From assembly GCF_003382685.1 (NCBI RefSeq), contig NZ_QLVG01000049.1:1-54187 (forward strand): a stretch of 54,187 nt of DNA, written 5' to 3'. This stretch comes from Halorussus litoreus (GTDB taxonomy: Archaea; Halobacteriota; Halobacteria; Halobacteriales; Haladaptataceae). A program made the position numbers and the translations under genes. Positions within the stretch are counted from its first letter, which is position 1. The number at the start of each line of letters is the position of its first letter. Below are positions 24,600 to 34,267 of the stretch, in pieces. The notes under the pieces are model-generated. The model made no database searches and was not told the DNA's origin. It saw only the letters and a list, made by a program, of their open reading frames with translations.

Positions 24600-25859
24600 A
24601 TGCGTCTCTGCGTGCTGACCGATCAGTATCCGCCGAATCATCGAGGGGGGGCCGCGGTCATCGCTGCTAATCTCGCGGAACGGTACGCCTCGCGCGGACA
24701 CGACGTGACCGTCGTCACGGGGGTCGACGACGAAGCCGACGCGGGGCGGCGACGACGGAACGGGGTCACGGTCGAGTCGTTCGTCGTGCCGACGATTCCG
24801 CCGCTCAGAGCCTACTACAGCGTCTACCACCCGCTGGCCGTCCGGAAGGTCGACCGGATTCTCGACCGCTACGACTTCGACGCGGTCCACTCGCACGTGC
24901 TGAACAGATACCTCTCGCTCCACTCGCTGAAGCTGGCGAAGCAACACTCGCTGCCCGTCGTCCTCACGCACCACGACGCGATGAGCGTCGAGTACGGCAA
25001 ACTGGTGCCGAACGAGCCTCCGAACGACGGCGACGCGGACCTGACGGCCTATCGCGTCAGCCCGTGGGAACAGCTAAAGCGCAAGCGGGTGTCGTACTTC
25101 CCGCTCCGGAACTGGCTCAACAAGCGGTATCTCAACGCGTACGTGAACGTCGGCGTCTCGGTCAGCCGGGCGCTCCACGACGCGCTGTCGGTCAACGGCG
25201 TCCGGAGCTCGAAGGTCATCCACAACGGAATCGACGTCGCGCCGTACGACGAGGCGGACCCGGCGACGTTCGAGGAGGAGTACGACCTCGCGGACTCGGC
25301 TGTCGTCCTCTACAGCGGACGCGCCAGCTACCACAAAGGGGGCGAGCACCTCGCGCGAGCCTTCGCGAGGGTCGCGGAGTCGTGCGAGAAAGACGTCCGG
25401 CTGGTCGTGACCGGGTCGAGAACCGACTTCGTGGAACGGATGCAACGGATCGCCGGACGCTACGGCGACCGCATCACGGCGACCGGCTGGATCGACGAGC
25501 CGTTGCTCCGGTCGGCGTACAAGGCCGCGGCGGTGGTAGCCACGCCCTCCATCTACCTCGACCCGTTCCCGACGGTCAATCTCGAAGCGATGGCCGCGGG
25601 GACGCCGGTCGTGTCGACCTGCTACGGCGGGTCGAAGGAACTGGTCGTGGACGGCGAGACGGGGTTCGTCGTGAACCCTCACGACATGGCGACGTTCGCG
25701 GCGAAACTGCGCGAACTCGTCTCGAACCCGGAGCGCCGCCGAGAGTACGGGGCCAACGCCAGACGACGCGTCGAGAACGAGTTCTCCCTCGAAGCGCAGA
25801 CCGAGGCGTATCTGGACCTGCTCGAATCGCTGGCGTCGAATCGAGCTGCCAGTCAGTGA
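24600..25859 (+). CDS. Glycosyltransferase family 4
   Basis: A 419-residue GT-B enzyme. The N-terminal domain shows YPPNHRGGAAVIAANLAERY and HDVTVVTG. The C-terminal domain shows VIHNGIDVAPYD, LYSGRASYHKGGEHLARAF, LVVTGSRTDF, and the donor site PSIYLDPFPTVNLEAMAAGT with the Glu and Gly-Thr of the E-x7-E region, then STCYGGSKELVVDGETGFVV. The ATG sits close to a likely promoter (TCAATAACTTTAG-like AT-rich stretch about 25 bp upstream). It converges on the GT2 gene that ends at 25871, with an 11-bp gap. Confidence 0.92.
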   Translation: MRLCVLTDQYPPNHRGGAAVIAANLAERYASRGHDVTVVTGVDDEADAGRRRRNGVTVESFVVPTIPPLRAYYSVYHPLAVRKVDRILDRYDFDAVHSHVLNRYLSLHSLKLAKQHSLPVVLTHHDAMSVEYGKLVPNEPPNDGDADLTAYRVSPWEQLKRKRVSYFPLRNWLNKRYLNAYVNVGVSVSRALHDALSVNGVRSSKVIHNGIDVAPYDEADPATFEEEYDLADSAVVLYSGRASYHKGGEHLARAFARVAESCEKDVRLVVTGSRTDFVERMQRIAGRYGDRITATGWIDEPLLRSAYKAAAVVATPSIYLDPFPTVNLEAMAAGTPVVSTCYGGSKELVVDGETGFVVNPHDMATFAAKLRELVSNPERRREYGANARRRVENEFSLEAQTEAYLDLLESLASNRAASQ

Positions 25860-25870
25860 GATAGTTCCCG

Positions 25871-26842
25871 CTACGTCAGGTGCTTTCGGGAGACGCGGCG
25901 GAGTTGGTCCGCCACTTCCAGCCCCGTACTCCCGAAGACCGACAGCGCGAACTCCGCGGTCTTCAGCGGTCTGTCGGAAGGCGCGTAGTAGGCCGACAGG
26001 CCGTAGGACTTGATGGCCTCGACCGACCAGTCGTTCTCCGCCATCAGCTGCTCGGCTTTGGCCCGGTGTATCCCCGAGAGCGCCCGTTTTCTGACGTACT
26101 CGGGGTACCTGTCGTACAGGTCCGAGTACTCTGAGACCAGCTGGAGACGCGACTCGAAGTACTCGGGGGACGCGCTGAGGGAGTCTTCGAGGTCGTTCCG
26201 CGAGTAGATGAGCGGTTCGTCGACGTACTCGAACTCGGTGCGTCTGGCCATCTCGATCTGCAGCCCCACGTCGTCGGCGGCGTGCTCGTGGTCTACCGGC
26301 ATCACCTCGTCGAGGAGACTCCGCTTCATCAGCATCGTGCAGTTCGAACAGGGCCAGAGCGCGTGCTGTAGCGCGTACTCCAGCACGTCGCCACGAACCT
26401 CGGGCTTCGGCGGGATGACCTCTTCCGTTTCGAGGATTCCTAACGCGGAGTAGACGACCCCGACCGAATCGGTGAACCGAGCGACCTGCGTGGTGAACTT
26501 GTCGGGTCGAAGCCGATCGTCGTCGTCCAGAAACTGGACGTACGCGCCGGTCGTGCGCTCGAAGCCGACGTTCCGCGCCGCCTGCGCGCCCCCGTTCTCC
26601 GCCAGCGGGACGTACGTCACCTCGTCGTACTTTTCGACGACCGGCTCGGCGTGTGCCTCTCCGGAGTCGTCGACGACGATCAGTTCTATCGGCCGGTACT
26701 CCTGTCGGTAGACGCTCTCTATCGCTTCCGCCAACGTGTCGTTCCGATAGTACGTCGGTACGATGACGGTCACCGCGTCCCGGTCCCCCGCAGTCAACGA
26801 CGGCTGCTGGCCCCCCTCTGCTGTCATGATCTGATCGTCCAC
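25871..26842 (-). CDS. Glycosyltransferase family 2
   Basis: A 323-residue GT-A enzyme. Visible blocks are VTVIVPTYYRNDTLAEAIES, IELIVVDDSGEAHAEPVVEK, NGGAQAARNVGFERTTGAYV, and QFLDDDDRLRPDKFTTQV, where the Asp run is the metal and donor site. The middle part has CSNCTMLMKRSLLDEV, an acceptor-site region. The C-terminus is helical (about 250-323). A second ATG at 26827 could be the start. No membrane segment is seen. It is divergent from the oxidoreductase gene at 26947, with a 104-bp promoter gap. Confidence 0.9.
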   Translation of the reverse strand: MDDQIMTAEGGQQPSLTAGDRDAVTVIVPTYYRNDTLAEAIESVYRQEYRPIELIVVDDSGEAHAEPVVEKYDEVTYVPLAENGGAQAARNVGFERTTGAYVQFLDDDDRLRPDKFTTQVARFTDSVGVVYSALGILETEEVIPPKPEVRGDVLEYALQHALWPCSNCTMLMKRSLLDEVMPVDHEHAADDVGLQIEMARRTEFEYVDEPLIYSRNDLEDSLSASPEYFESRLQLVSEYSDLYDRYPEYVRKRALSGIHRAKAEQLMAENDWSVEAIKSYGLSAYYAPSDRPLKTAEFALSVFGSTGLEVADQLRRVSRKHLT

Positions 26843-26907
26843 CTACTGTATCATCGGTACGGAATTAGTTCTTGTGCCACCCGTCCCGGGTCGATTCGTC
26901 GCTCGGG

Positions 26908-26922
26908 CAATAAAGAATATAC
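26908..26922 (+). promoter_or_regulatory. TATA-box promoter of the oxidoreductase-epimerase pair
   Basis: CAATAAAGAATATAC lies about 32 bp upstream of ATG 26947, at leaderless spacing. It would drive the oxidoreductase and the epimerase 1 bp downstream of it. Confidence 0.5.
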
Positions 26923-26946
26923 GTTCTGTTATCTACCTTCGTGTAG

Positions 26947-27969
26947 ATGCTACAGTTCGCGATTATCGGTGCCGGGACCGTCGCCCAGATCCGATACATT
27001 CCTGCGGTCGACGAACTATCGAACGCGAATCTCCGGTGGGTGGTCGACGTGGACGAGCGACGCGCGAAGTCGGTCGCCGAGGAGTCCGGCGCTGGGGGGT
27101 ACGCGACCGACTACGAGGACGTGCTCGGGGAGGTCGACGCCGCGATCATAACCACGCCGCCGCGATTCCACGAGGAGATCGCCGAGGCGTGCATCCGCGC
27201 GGGGGTGGACGTACTGACGGAGAAACCGGTGGCGATGTCGAGCGAGGACGCGGAGGCGCTGGTCTCGCTGGCGGACGAGCGCGGCGTCCACTACGCCATC
27301 TCCCGCCAGTACAGGGAGTCGCCCGCCTGCCGCCTGCTCAAACTGTTCTCGGACAACGGGGCGGTCGGCGAGCGCGAGCGGTTCGAGATCCGGTTCGGCG
27401 ACGAGACCAACTGGGAGTTCGCGTCGAACTACCGACTCGACGAGCGGCTGTCCGGTGGCGGGGTGCTCACGGACAAGGGCCCCCACGCGCTGGACGTGGT
27501 CCTCTGGATACTCGACGAACCGATCACCGTCGAATCGTATCGCGACGACAGCTTCGGAGGGCTGGAGGCGAACGCGGAGATCGAACTGGCCTCGACCGCG
27601 TCCGAGACCGTCGTCGACGTGGAGCTGAGTGCGTCGCGGAATCTGACCAACAGCGTCCGGATGGTCGGTACGCGGGGCGAGATCACGGGCGAACTCGGCG
27701 GCGTGACCGCGCAACTGCACGACTTCGAGACCGGCGACCGGACCGTCGTCTCGCCCGGCGAGTCGAACCCGCCGACGAAGCCGTACGAGCGGATGGCCGC
27801 GCAGGTTCGCCGGTTCGCCGAGTCCGTCAGCACGGGCACCGTCTCGTACGTCCCGGCCGAGACGGGCGTGACCGTCAGCCGACTGGTCGAGGAGTGTTAC
27901 GGGAGCCGCGAGCAGCTGACGAACTCGTGGGAAGCGACGGGGATGGAGCCGGTCTCGTCGGTGTTCTAA
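26947..27969 (+). CDS. Gfo/Idh/MocA-family sugar oxidoreductase
   Basis: A 340-residue NAD(P)-dependent enzyme. Its N-terminal Rossmann fold begins LQFAIIGAGTVAQIRYIPAV. The motif DVLTEKPVAMS, with the conserved EKP Lys, lies near 90-100, and GGVLTDKGPHALDVVLWIL carries the conserved catalytic His and Asp region. This family oxidises or reduces sugar hydroxyls, often on nucleotide sugars such as UDP-GlcNAcA. Its stop is 1 bp before the epimerase start, so the two are one transcript and probably consecutive steps in making one sugar. Which sugar cannot be told. Confidence 0.9.
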   Translation: MLQFAIIGAGTVAQIRYIPAVDELSNANLRWVVDVDERRAKSVAEESGAGGYATDYEDVLGEVDAAIITTPPRFHEEIAEACIRAGVDVLTEKPVAMSSEDAEALVSLADERGVHYAISRQYRESPACRLLKLFSDNGAVGERERFEIRFGDETNWEFASNYRLDERLSGGGVLTDKGPHALDVVLWILDEPITVESYRDDSFGGLEANAEIELASTASETVVDVELSASRNLTNSVRMVGTRGEITGELGGVTAQLHDFETGDRTVVSPGESNPPTKPYERMAAQVRRFAESVSTGTVSYVPAETGVTVSRLVEECYGSREQLTNSWEATGMEPVSSVF

Positions 27970-27970
27970 C

Positions 27971-29143
27971 ATGGCCGGAACGACGGTGTTCGTCACGGGT
28001 GCTGGCGGGTTCGTCGGGAGTCGGCTCGCCCACCGACTCGCGCTGGGAGAGGAGATGGACGTTCGCGCGCTGGTCCACAACATCTCCGGGGCCAACTCGA
28101 TGCGGCTGGGTCGGCTGCCGATAGAGATCGAGGAGGGGTCGGTGCTCGACCGCGAGCGAGTCGCCGACCTCGTGTCCGACTGTGACGCCGTGGTCCACTG
28201 CGCACACGGGGACGCCGAGACCACCATCGACGGGACCCGAACCGTGCTGGAGGCGGCCGAGCAGGCCGGCGTGGAGTCGTTCGTCCACGTGAGCAGCGCC
28301 GCGGTCCACGGCCACGAGGTCGACGGCGAGGTGGTCGAGTCCTCGCCGCTCGACCCCGACACGGACTACGCGAGGCGGAAGGCCAGGGCCGAGAAGGTTG
28401 TCCAGCGCGCCGACGAGCGCATGGCGCTGTCTCCGACCGTGTTCCGGCCCATGATCGTCTACGGACCCCACAGCCGGTGGGTGACGACCCCGGTCGAACA
28501 GCTCCGGCAGGGGACCGTGCTCGCCGATGGCGGCGTCGGGGCTCTCAACCAGATCCACGTGGACAATCTGGTCGACGCCGTCGTCCTCGCGCTGAACGAC
28601 CCCGCGGCCGACGGCGAGGTGTTCCTCGCAGTCGACGACGATACGGTGACGTGGAACCAGTACTACGCCGCGCTCGGCGAGGTCCTCGGCGAGCACCCGC
28701 CCGTGAAATCGCTGTCGTGGCGCGAGATACGCCTCAAGGAGAAGACGTGGTACCTGCGGGACAGCGTGGTGCCGCCCGCCCGGTTGTTCGCGTACCTCTT
28801 CACGTCGACCGACCTCCGGGAGCGGGCGTTCTCGGAGATCAAGGAGACGCCGTGGGCGAAGGCCATCTACCGCTCGCTGCCCGAACGGCTACAGGACGCC
28901 GCCGTCGACCTCGTCTCGCCGGACGGCGGCGGAGGCTCGCTGCCCGCGTCCGGCTCTAACGGCGATTCCGCTACCGACCCAAACTACGAGATGCCGACCC
29001 GCAACGTCCTCCGGATGCAGTCCGCGACCGGAACGCTATCGAACGAGAAGCTGAAGGAGACGCTCGGCTGGGAGCCCCGCGTCTCGTTCCCGGAGGCGAT
29101 GGACCTGCTCGCCGAGTGGATGGAGTACGAGGAGTTGGTCTGA
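27971..29143 (+). CDS. NAD-dependent epimerase/dehydratase (extended SDR)
   Basis: A 390-residue SDR. The N-terminus is VFVTGAGGFVGSRLAHRL (Gly-rich NAD site). The catalytic Tyr and Lys are in DTDYARRKARAEKVV, after SSAAVHGHEVDGE. RPMIVYGPHSRW is the substrate-side motif typical of nucleotide-sugar epimerases. The C-terminal part (about 250-390) is longer than usual and contains an SGSNGDSATDPN linker. It starts 1 bp after the oxidoreductase stop codon, so they are coupled. It converges on the ABC exporter gene; a strong hairpin lies between them. Confidence 0.9.
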   Translation: MAGTTVFVTGAGGFVGSRLAHRLALGEEMDVRALVHNISGANSMRLGRLPIEIEEGSVLDRERVADLVSDCDAVVHCAHGDAETTIDGTRTVLEAAEQAGVESFVHVSSAAVHGHEVDGEVVESSPLDPDTDYARRKARAEKVVQRADERMALSPTVFRPMIVYGPHSRWVTTPVEQLRQGTVLADGGVGALNQIHVDNLVDAVVLALNDPAADGEVFLAVDDDTVTWNQYYAALGEVLGEHPPVKSLSWREIRLKEKTWYLRDSVVPPARLFAYLFTSTDLRERAFSEIKETPWAKAIYRSLPERLQDAAVDLVSPDGGGGSLPASGSNGDSATDPNYEMPTRNVLRMQSATGTLSNEKLKETLGWEPRVSFPEAMDLLAEWMEYEELV

Positions 29144-29213
29144 CTGGGCTCCCGTGAATCGGGGACGCTCGCAGTCCAGAGTCGGTAGAAAGCTCCTGTC
29201 CGGTCACAGTCGT

Positions 29214-29263
29214 TCAGCGGGATATCTGGCGCGCGAAGTCTGCGCGCGCCAATATCCCGCTGA
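29214..29263. terminator. Large hairpin between convergent genes
   Basis: TCAGCGGGATATCTGGCGCG pairs with the complementary TATCCCGCTGA side, giving about 20 paired bases with one bulged C and a short AAGTC loop. It lies 71 bp past the epimerase stop and 160 bp before the ABC exporter's 3' end. It is placed to end transcription from both sides. Confidence 0.6.
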
Positions 29264-29314
29264 CTCTTGCCCACTTCGCGCTTTGGCTCGCCACGAGGGC
29301 TCGCCAGCGCGCCC

Positions 29315-29368
29315 CTGTCGGAGGTGGCACCGAGTGCGTCCCTGCCGGTTGTGACATCGAGCGCATCC
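29315..29368. repeat. Two degenerate 27-bp tandem units
   Basis: CTGTCGGAGGTGGCACCGAG begins one unit at 29315, and CTGCCGGTTGTGACATCGAG begins the next at 29342. About 20 of 27 bases match. A partial third unit follows. The unit is downstream of the hairpin in an otherwise gene-free gap. Confidence 0.4.
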
Positions 29369-29422
29369 CGGTGGTCTGTGACACTTTTCGAGGGGCAGTC
29401 GAACGTCTCGGACTACCGAGGG

Positions 29423-31219
<1,797 letters not shown>

Positions 31220-31546
31220 ATGTCCCCCAACGGCCCTGTCCCGATAGTCGACCGCCACGTACAAATGTATGGTTGCTGTTCGCGGCCTGCGCCCGGGCGA
31301 AACGGCTGCTTACCCGGTCTCGGAAGGAGTATCCCGACTCGGAACGGTCGAGTCGACCCCCGGCGGGCTGTGGAACGGCGATGATCGCGTTTCGAGACCT
31401 AACCGGGCAAGAAGCGTCGCGAGCGTCCGTTGGAAAACCCCCGCGAACCCCCGAGTTAACCGCCCTCTCACCCGAACCGAAACGGACCATTACGCTGTAC
31501 ACGAACTCGAAGGTATTTGTGGCGAAATAGCGAATCCGGGTGGGAA
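31220..31546. other. 327-bp divergent promoter region
   Basis: It lies between the ABC exporter and the PIG-L deacetylase gene. No gene is seen. It should hold two outward promoters; AAGGTATTTGTGG near 31509 is a candidate TATA-like region about 35 bp before ATG 31547. A clear operator was not found. Confidence 0.45.
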
Positions 31547-32227
31547 ATGAGAGTTCTCTGCGTCGCGACCCACCCCGACGACGAGATAATCGGCGTCGGC
31601 GGAACCCTCGCGCGACACGCCGCCCAGGGCGACGACGTGCACGTCTCTATCCTGTCCGAGGCAGAACCGGCACGCTACGACGAGATCACGCCAGAAGTCG
31701 AGGCCAAGATGGCCGAGCGGCGAGACTGCACGCGAAACGCCTGCGCGGCGCTCGGCGTCGACTCGGTGACGTTCCACGGGTTCCCGGACAACGCGTTCGA
31801 CGACATTCCACTGCTGGACATCGTGAAGGCCGTCGAGGACGAGATCCGGGCCCACGACCCGGACGTCATCTACACGCACCACTACGGTGATCTGAACCTG
31901 AGCCACGAGTTGACCTGCCGTGCCGTGGTCACCGCTGCCCGACCGCTCCCGGAGTCGAACGTGAGTTCCGTCCTCGCGTACGAGACGCTGTCGACCTCCG
32001 AGTGGTCGGTCCCGCACGTCGTCAACGCGTTCCAGCCCTCCACCTTCATGGACGTCTCAGAGTACCTCGACCGCAAGCTGGACGCGCTCACGGAACACAG
32101 CACGGAACTCCGCGAGCATCCCCACCCGCGGAACGTCGAGAACGTCCGCCGGAACGCGAAGCTCTGGGGCGCGAAGGCCGGCGTCGACGCGGCCGAGCCA
32201 TTCGAACTCCTTCGGGAAGTCCGGTAG
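31547..32227 (+). CDS. PIG-L/LmbE-family deacetylase
   Basis: A 226-residue Zn-dependent N-acetyl hydrolase. The signature ATHPDDEIIGVGGTLARHAA (HPDD as Zn ligands) is at the N-terminus. HHYGDLNLSHELTCRA carries the later Zn His. The family removes acetyl from N-acetylglucosamine-type sugars, often GlcNAc on lipid or nucleotide. The frame begins upstream at 31517, but ATG 31547 (MRVLCVATHPDD) is the natural start. It converges on the HAD gene with a large palindrome between. A second, unrelated deacetylase (NodB type) is at 50510-52360. Confidence 0.9.
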   Translation: MRVLCVATHPDDEIIGVGGTLARHAAQGDDVHVSILSEAEPARYDEITPEVEAKMAERRDCTRNACAALGVDSVTFHGFPDNAFDDIPLLDIVKAVEDEIRAHDPDVIYTHHYGDLNLSHELTCRAVVTAARPLPESNVSSVLAYETLSTSEWSVPHVVNAFQPSTFMDVSEYLDRKLDALTEHSTELREHPHPRNVENVRRNAKLWGAKAGVDAAEPFELLREVR

Positions 32228-32260
32228 CGGTTCCTTCTCTCGGGGGTCGTCCGAATTCGC

Positions 32261-32322
32261 GGCGGCCCTACCCGGCCTACTCCGGCGACGCGCGTCGCCG
32301 GAGTAGGCCGGGCAGGGCCGCC
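32261..32322. repeat. 62-bp near-perfect palindrome over the HAD stop codon
   Basis: The left arm begins GGCGGCCCTACCCGGCCTAC at 32261 and the right arm ends GGCAGGGCCGCC at 32322. The arms are 31 bp each, with only one mismatched pair and almost no spacer. The right arm and part of the left encode the last 15 residues of the HAD protein (ALPGLLRRRASPE), so the stop codon is inside the structure. Confidence 0.8.
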
Positions 32323-32939
32323 AGACTGTCTATCGTCGCGTCAGGCTCCTCGGGGTCGGACTCCGGAGCCACGTCCGCGTACTGGCCCTTCATCACTCGG
32401 ACCGTGTACATACCGAGGTCGTTCGGGCGCGCGAAGTCCAACTCCGGTCTGTCGCCGACGTACGCCATCTCCGACGGCTCCACGTCGAGCGCGTCGCAGA
32501 GCTCCCGGAACGGCTCGGGATCGCGCTTGGTCGCGTCCCCGTCGGCCGTGACGACCACCGCGTCGAAGTACGAGGCGATGGCGAGCCGCTCCAGTTTCTC
32601 GCCGCCGTTCGTCCCGCCGGTGAGGAGTCCGAGCCGGTAGTCGTCGAGGCTCTCCAGCACGGGCACCGTCTCCGGGTACGCGACGAGGTCGTCGTCGTGG
32701 TCGTGGTACGCGGCGACGAGTTCGGGAACGAGGTCCGGGGAGAGGTCGCGAGCGTCGAGGACGTGATCGAACGTCCCCTCCCGGATGTCGCGCCGGAAGT
32801 ACGCCTTTAGAAGGTCTTCCCGAGCGTCCACGCCCGTTCTGGATTCGAGGGCGCGGGCCGCCGCCTTGAGCCCGGCCCGCACGTACTGGCGGTCGTCGAA
32901 CAGCGTCCCGTCGAGGTCGAACCCCACCGCCGTGACCAT
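32277..32939 (-). CDS. HAD-superfamily hydrolase
   Basis: A 220-residue phosphatase-like protein. Motif I is FDLDGTLFDD (nucleophile and acid Asp), motif II LLTGGTNG, motif III the Lys in TKRDPEPF, and motif IV YVGDRPELDFARPNDLGM with the metal Asp. A cap of about 100 residues lies between I and II. It would hydrolyse a small phosphorylated metabolite, perhaps a sugar phosphate of the locus. The upstream frame to 33128 is Arg-rich and unlike the family; ATG 32939 is the chosen start (ATG 32963 is an alternative). Its 3' end sits inside a 62-bp palindrome. Confidence 0.87.
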   Translation of the reverse strand: MVTAVGFDLDGTLFDDRQYVRAGLKAAARALESRTGVDAREDLLKAYFRRDIREGTFDHVLDARDLSPDLVPELVAAYHDHDDDLVAYPETVPVLESLDDYRLGLLTGGTNGGEKLERLAIASYFDAVVVTADGDATKRDPEPFRELCDALDVEPSEMAYVGDRPELDFARPNDLGMYTVRVMKGQYADVAPESDPEEPDATIDSLAALPGLLRRRASPE

Positions 32940-33127
32940 ACTGTCCTTCCGACCGAGAACCATACAACTGTTTTCCCCGCACGTGCGCTGTTCTCTGTTT
33001 CGGCTTTTTCTCCTCGTTTCAGACACCTCACTCATACTTTCGCGCCTCTCGGGAGTTAATCGATTTTGCCAGCGGTCCAATCTCGTGCGAAGGTATACGG
33101 GCGCGTCCGGCGTACCAACCCAGGCCA

Positions 33128-34168
33128 ATGGCGACGGTGCTAGTCACGGGAGTGGGGAGTACTGGGGGAACCGGCACGATTGGGGCGTTGCAGGACCACT
33201 CGGACCACGAGGTGGTCGGGGTGGACATGGACCCGACGGCAACGGGGTTCCATCTGGTCGACCGCGGGCGGGTCGTGCCGCCGGCCAGCGACGACTCGTG
33301 GCCGGTCGAGATGGCCGCGGTCGTCGACGAGTTCGACGCGGACGCGGTCGTCCCGCTGGTCGACGAGGAACTGGCGAGGCTCTCGGAACTCGACGAGCGC
33401 CTCCCCGACGAAGTCGGTCTGGTCGCGCCGCGCCAGTCGGTCGTCGACGACACGCTCGACAAGTACCGGATGGCGCGCCGGCTGGCCGACGCGGGCCTAT
33501 CGGTCCCGACGACGAGGCTGGCGAGCGAGGTCGTGGAAGGCGGTTCCGAGGACTTCGATTCGGACGACCTCGCTCCCGACGACTTCCCGGTCGTCGTCAA
33601 ACCCCGGCGCGGCCGGGGCAGTCGCGGGGTCGCGAAACTCGACTCGCTCGCGGCCCTCGAAGCCCACCTCGCCGAGACCGACCGAGTGGCAGAGGACCTC
33701 GTGGTTCAGGAGTACGTCTCCGGGACCGAGTACACGACGAGCGTGGTGGCGACCCGGGACGACCGACTGCTCTCCATCGTTCCGAAGGAGGCCATCGCCA
33801 AGGAGGGGTGTACCGTCCGGGGCGCGACCCGGCTGGAGCCGTCGGTCATCGCGTCCTGCAAGCGCATCTTCTCCGCGCTGTCGCCCGGCGGGCCGATCAA
33901 CGTCCAGCAGCTGCGCGACGACGAGACGGGCGAGGTGTACACCATCGAGATCAACCCCCGGTTCTCCTCGACGGCGTGTCTCACGGTCGAGGCGGGCGTG
34001 AACGAACTCGACCTGCTCGTCCGGGACGCGCTGGGCGAGCGCGTCGAGGCTCCCGAGGGGTTCGAGGCCGACCTCCACCTCGTGCGCTACACGGACGAGC
34101 TGTACGCGTCCGAGTCGGAGCTCAGGACGCCAGCGCCGAAACAGCCCAATAATCCGGATTGGGCCTGA
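33128..34168 (+). CDS. ATP-grasp ligase (carbamoyl-phosphate-synthase-like)
   Basis: A 346-residue ATP-grasp enzyme. The N-terminal pre-ATP-grasp fold begins MATVLVTGVGSTGGTGTIGA. The ATP site is FPVVVKPRRGRGSRGVAKLD, followed by VVQEYVSGTEYTTSVV and the metal-binding YTIEINPRFS. ATP-grasp ligases activate carboxylates for bond formation with amines or other nucleophiles. In a glycan locus the substrate could be a carboxylated sugar or amino acid decoration. It is divergent from the HAD gene. Its last codons overlap a short hairpin, and the WecB gene follows after 99 bp. Confidence 0.88.
   Translation: MATVLVTGVGSTGGTGTIGALQDHSDHEVVGVDMDPTATGFHLVDRGRVVPPASDDSWPVEMAAVVDEFDADAVVPLVDEELARLSELDERLPDEVGLVAPRQSVVDDTLDKYRMARRLADAGLSVPTTRLASEVVEGGSEDFDSDDLAPDDFPVVVKPRRGRGSRGVAKLDSLAALEAHLAETDRVAEDLVVQEYVSGTEYTTSVVATRDDRLLSIVPKEAIAKEGCTVRGATRLEPSVIASCKRIFSALSPGGPINVQQLRDDETGEVYTIEINPRFSSTACLTVEAGVNELDLLVRDALGERVEAPEGFEADLHLVRYTDELYASESELRTPAPKQPNNPDWA
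34144..34164. terminator. Short hairpin over the ATP-grasp stop region
   Basis: GCCCAAT, then 7 nt, then ATTGGGC gives a 7-bp stem ending 2 bp before the TGA (34166-34168). It includes the smaller palindrome AATCCGGATT. The position is that of a terminator-like or stability element. Confidence 0.4.
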
Positions 34169-34238
34169 CCTTCCGCCGTCGTAATACCGCAGTACCTCAC
34201 GGGACGAAACTGAACGATAGTGACGCTTTATCCGGGTC

Positions 34239-34259
34239 GTTCGGGTAGGTATCCCGAAC
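34239..34259. repeat. 7-bp inverted repeat near the WecB start
   Basis: GTTCGGG-7nt-CCCGAAC lies between a TATA-like GCTTTAT (34224-34230) and ATG 34268, about where transcription should start. It could be an operator or a 5' leader hairpin. Confidence 0.35.
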
Positions 34260-34267
34260 TTTCGAGA

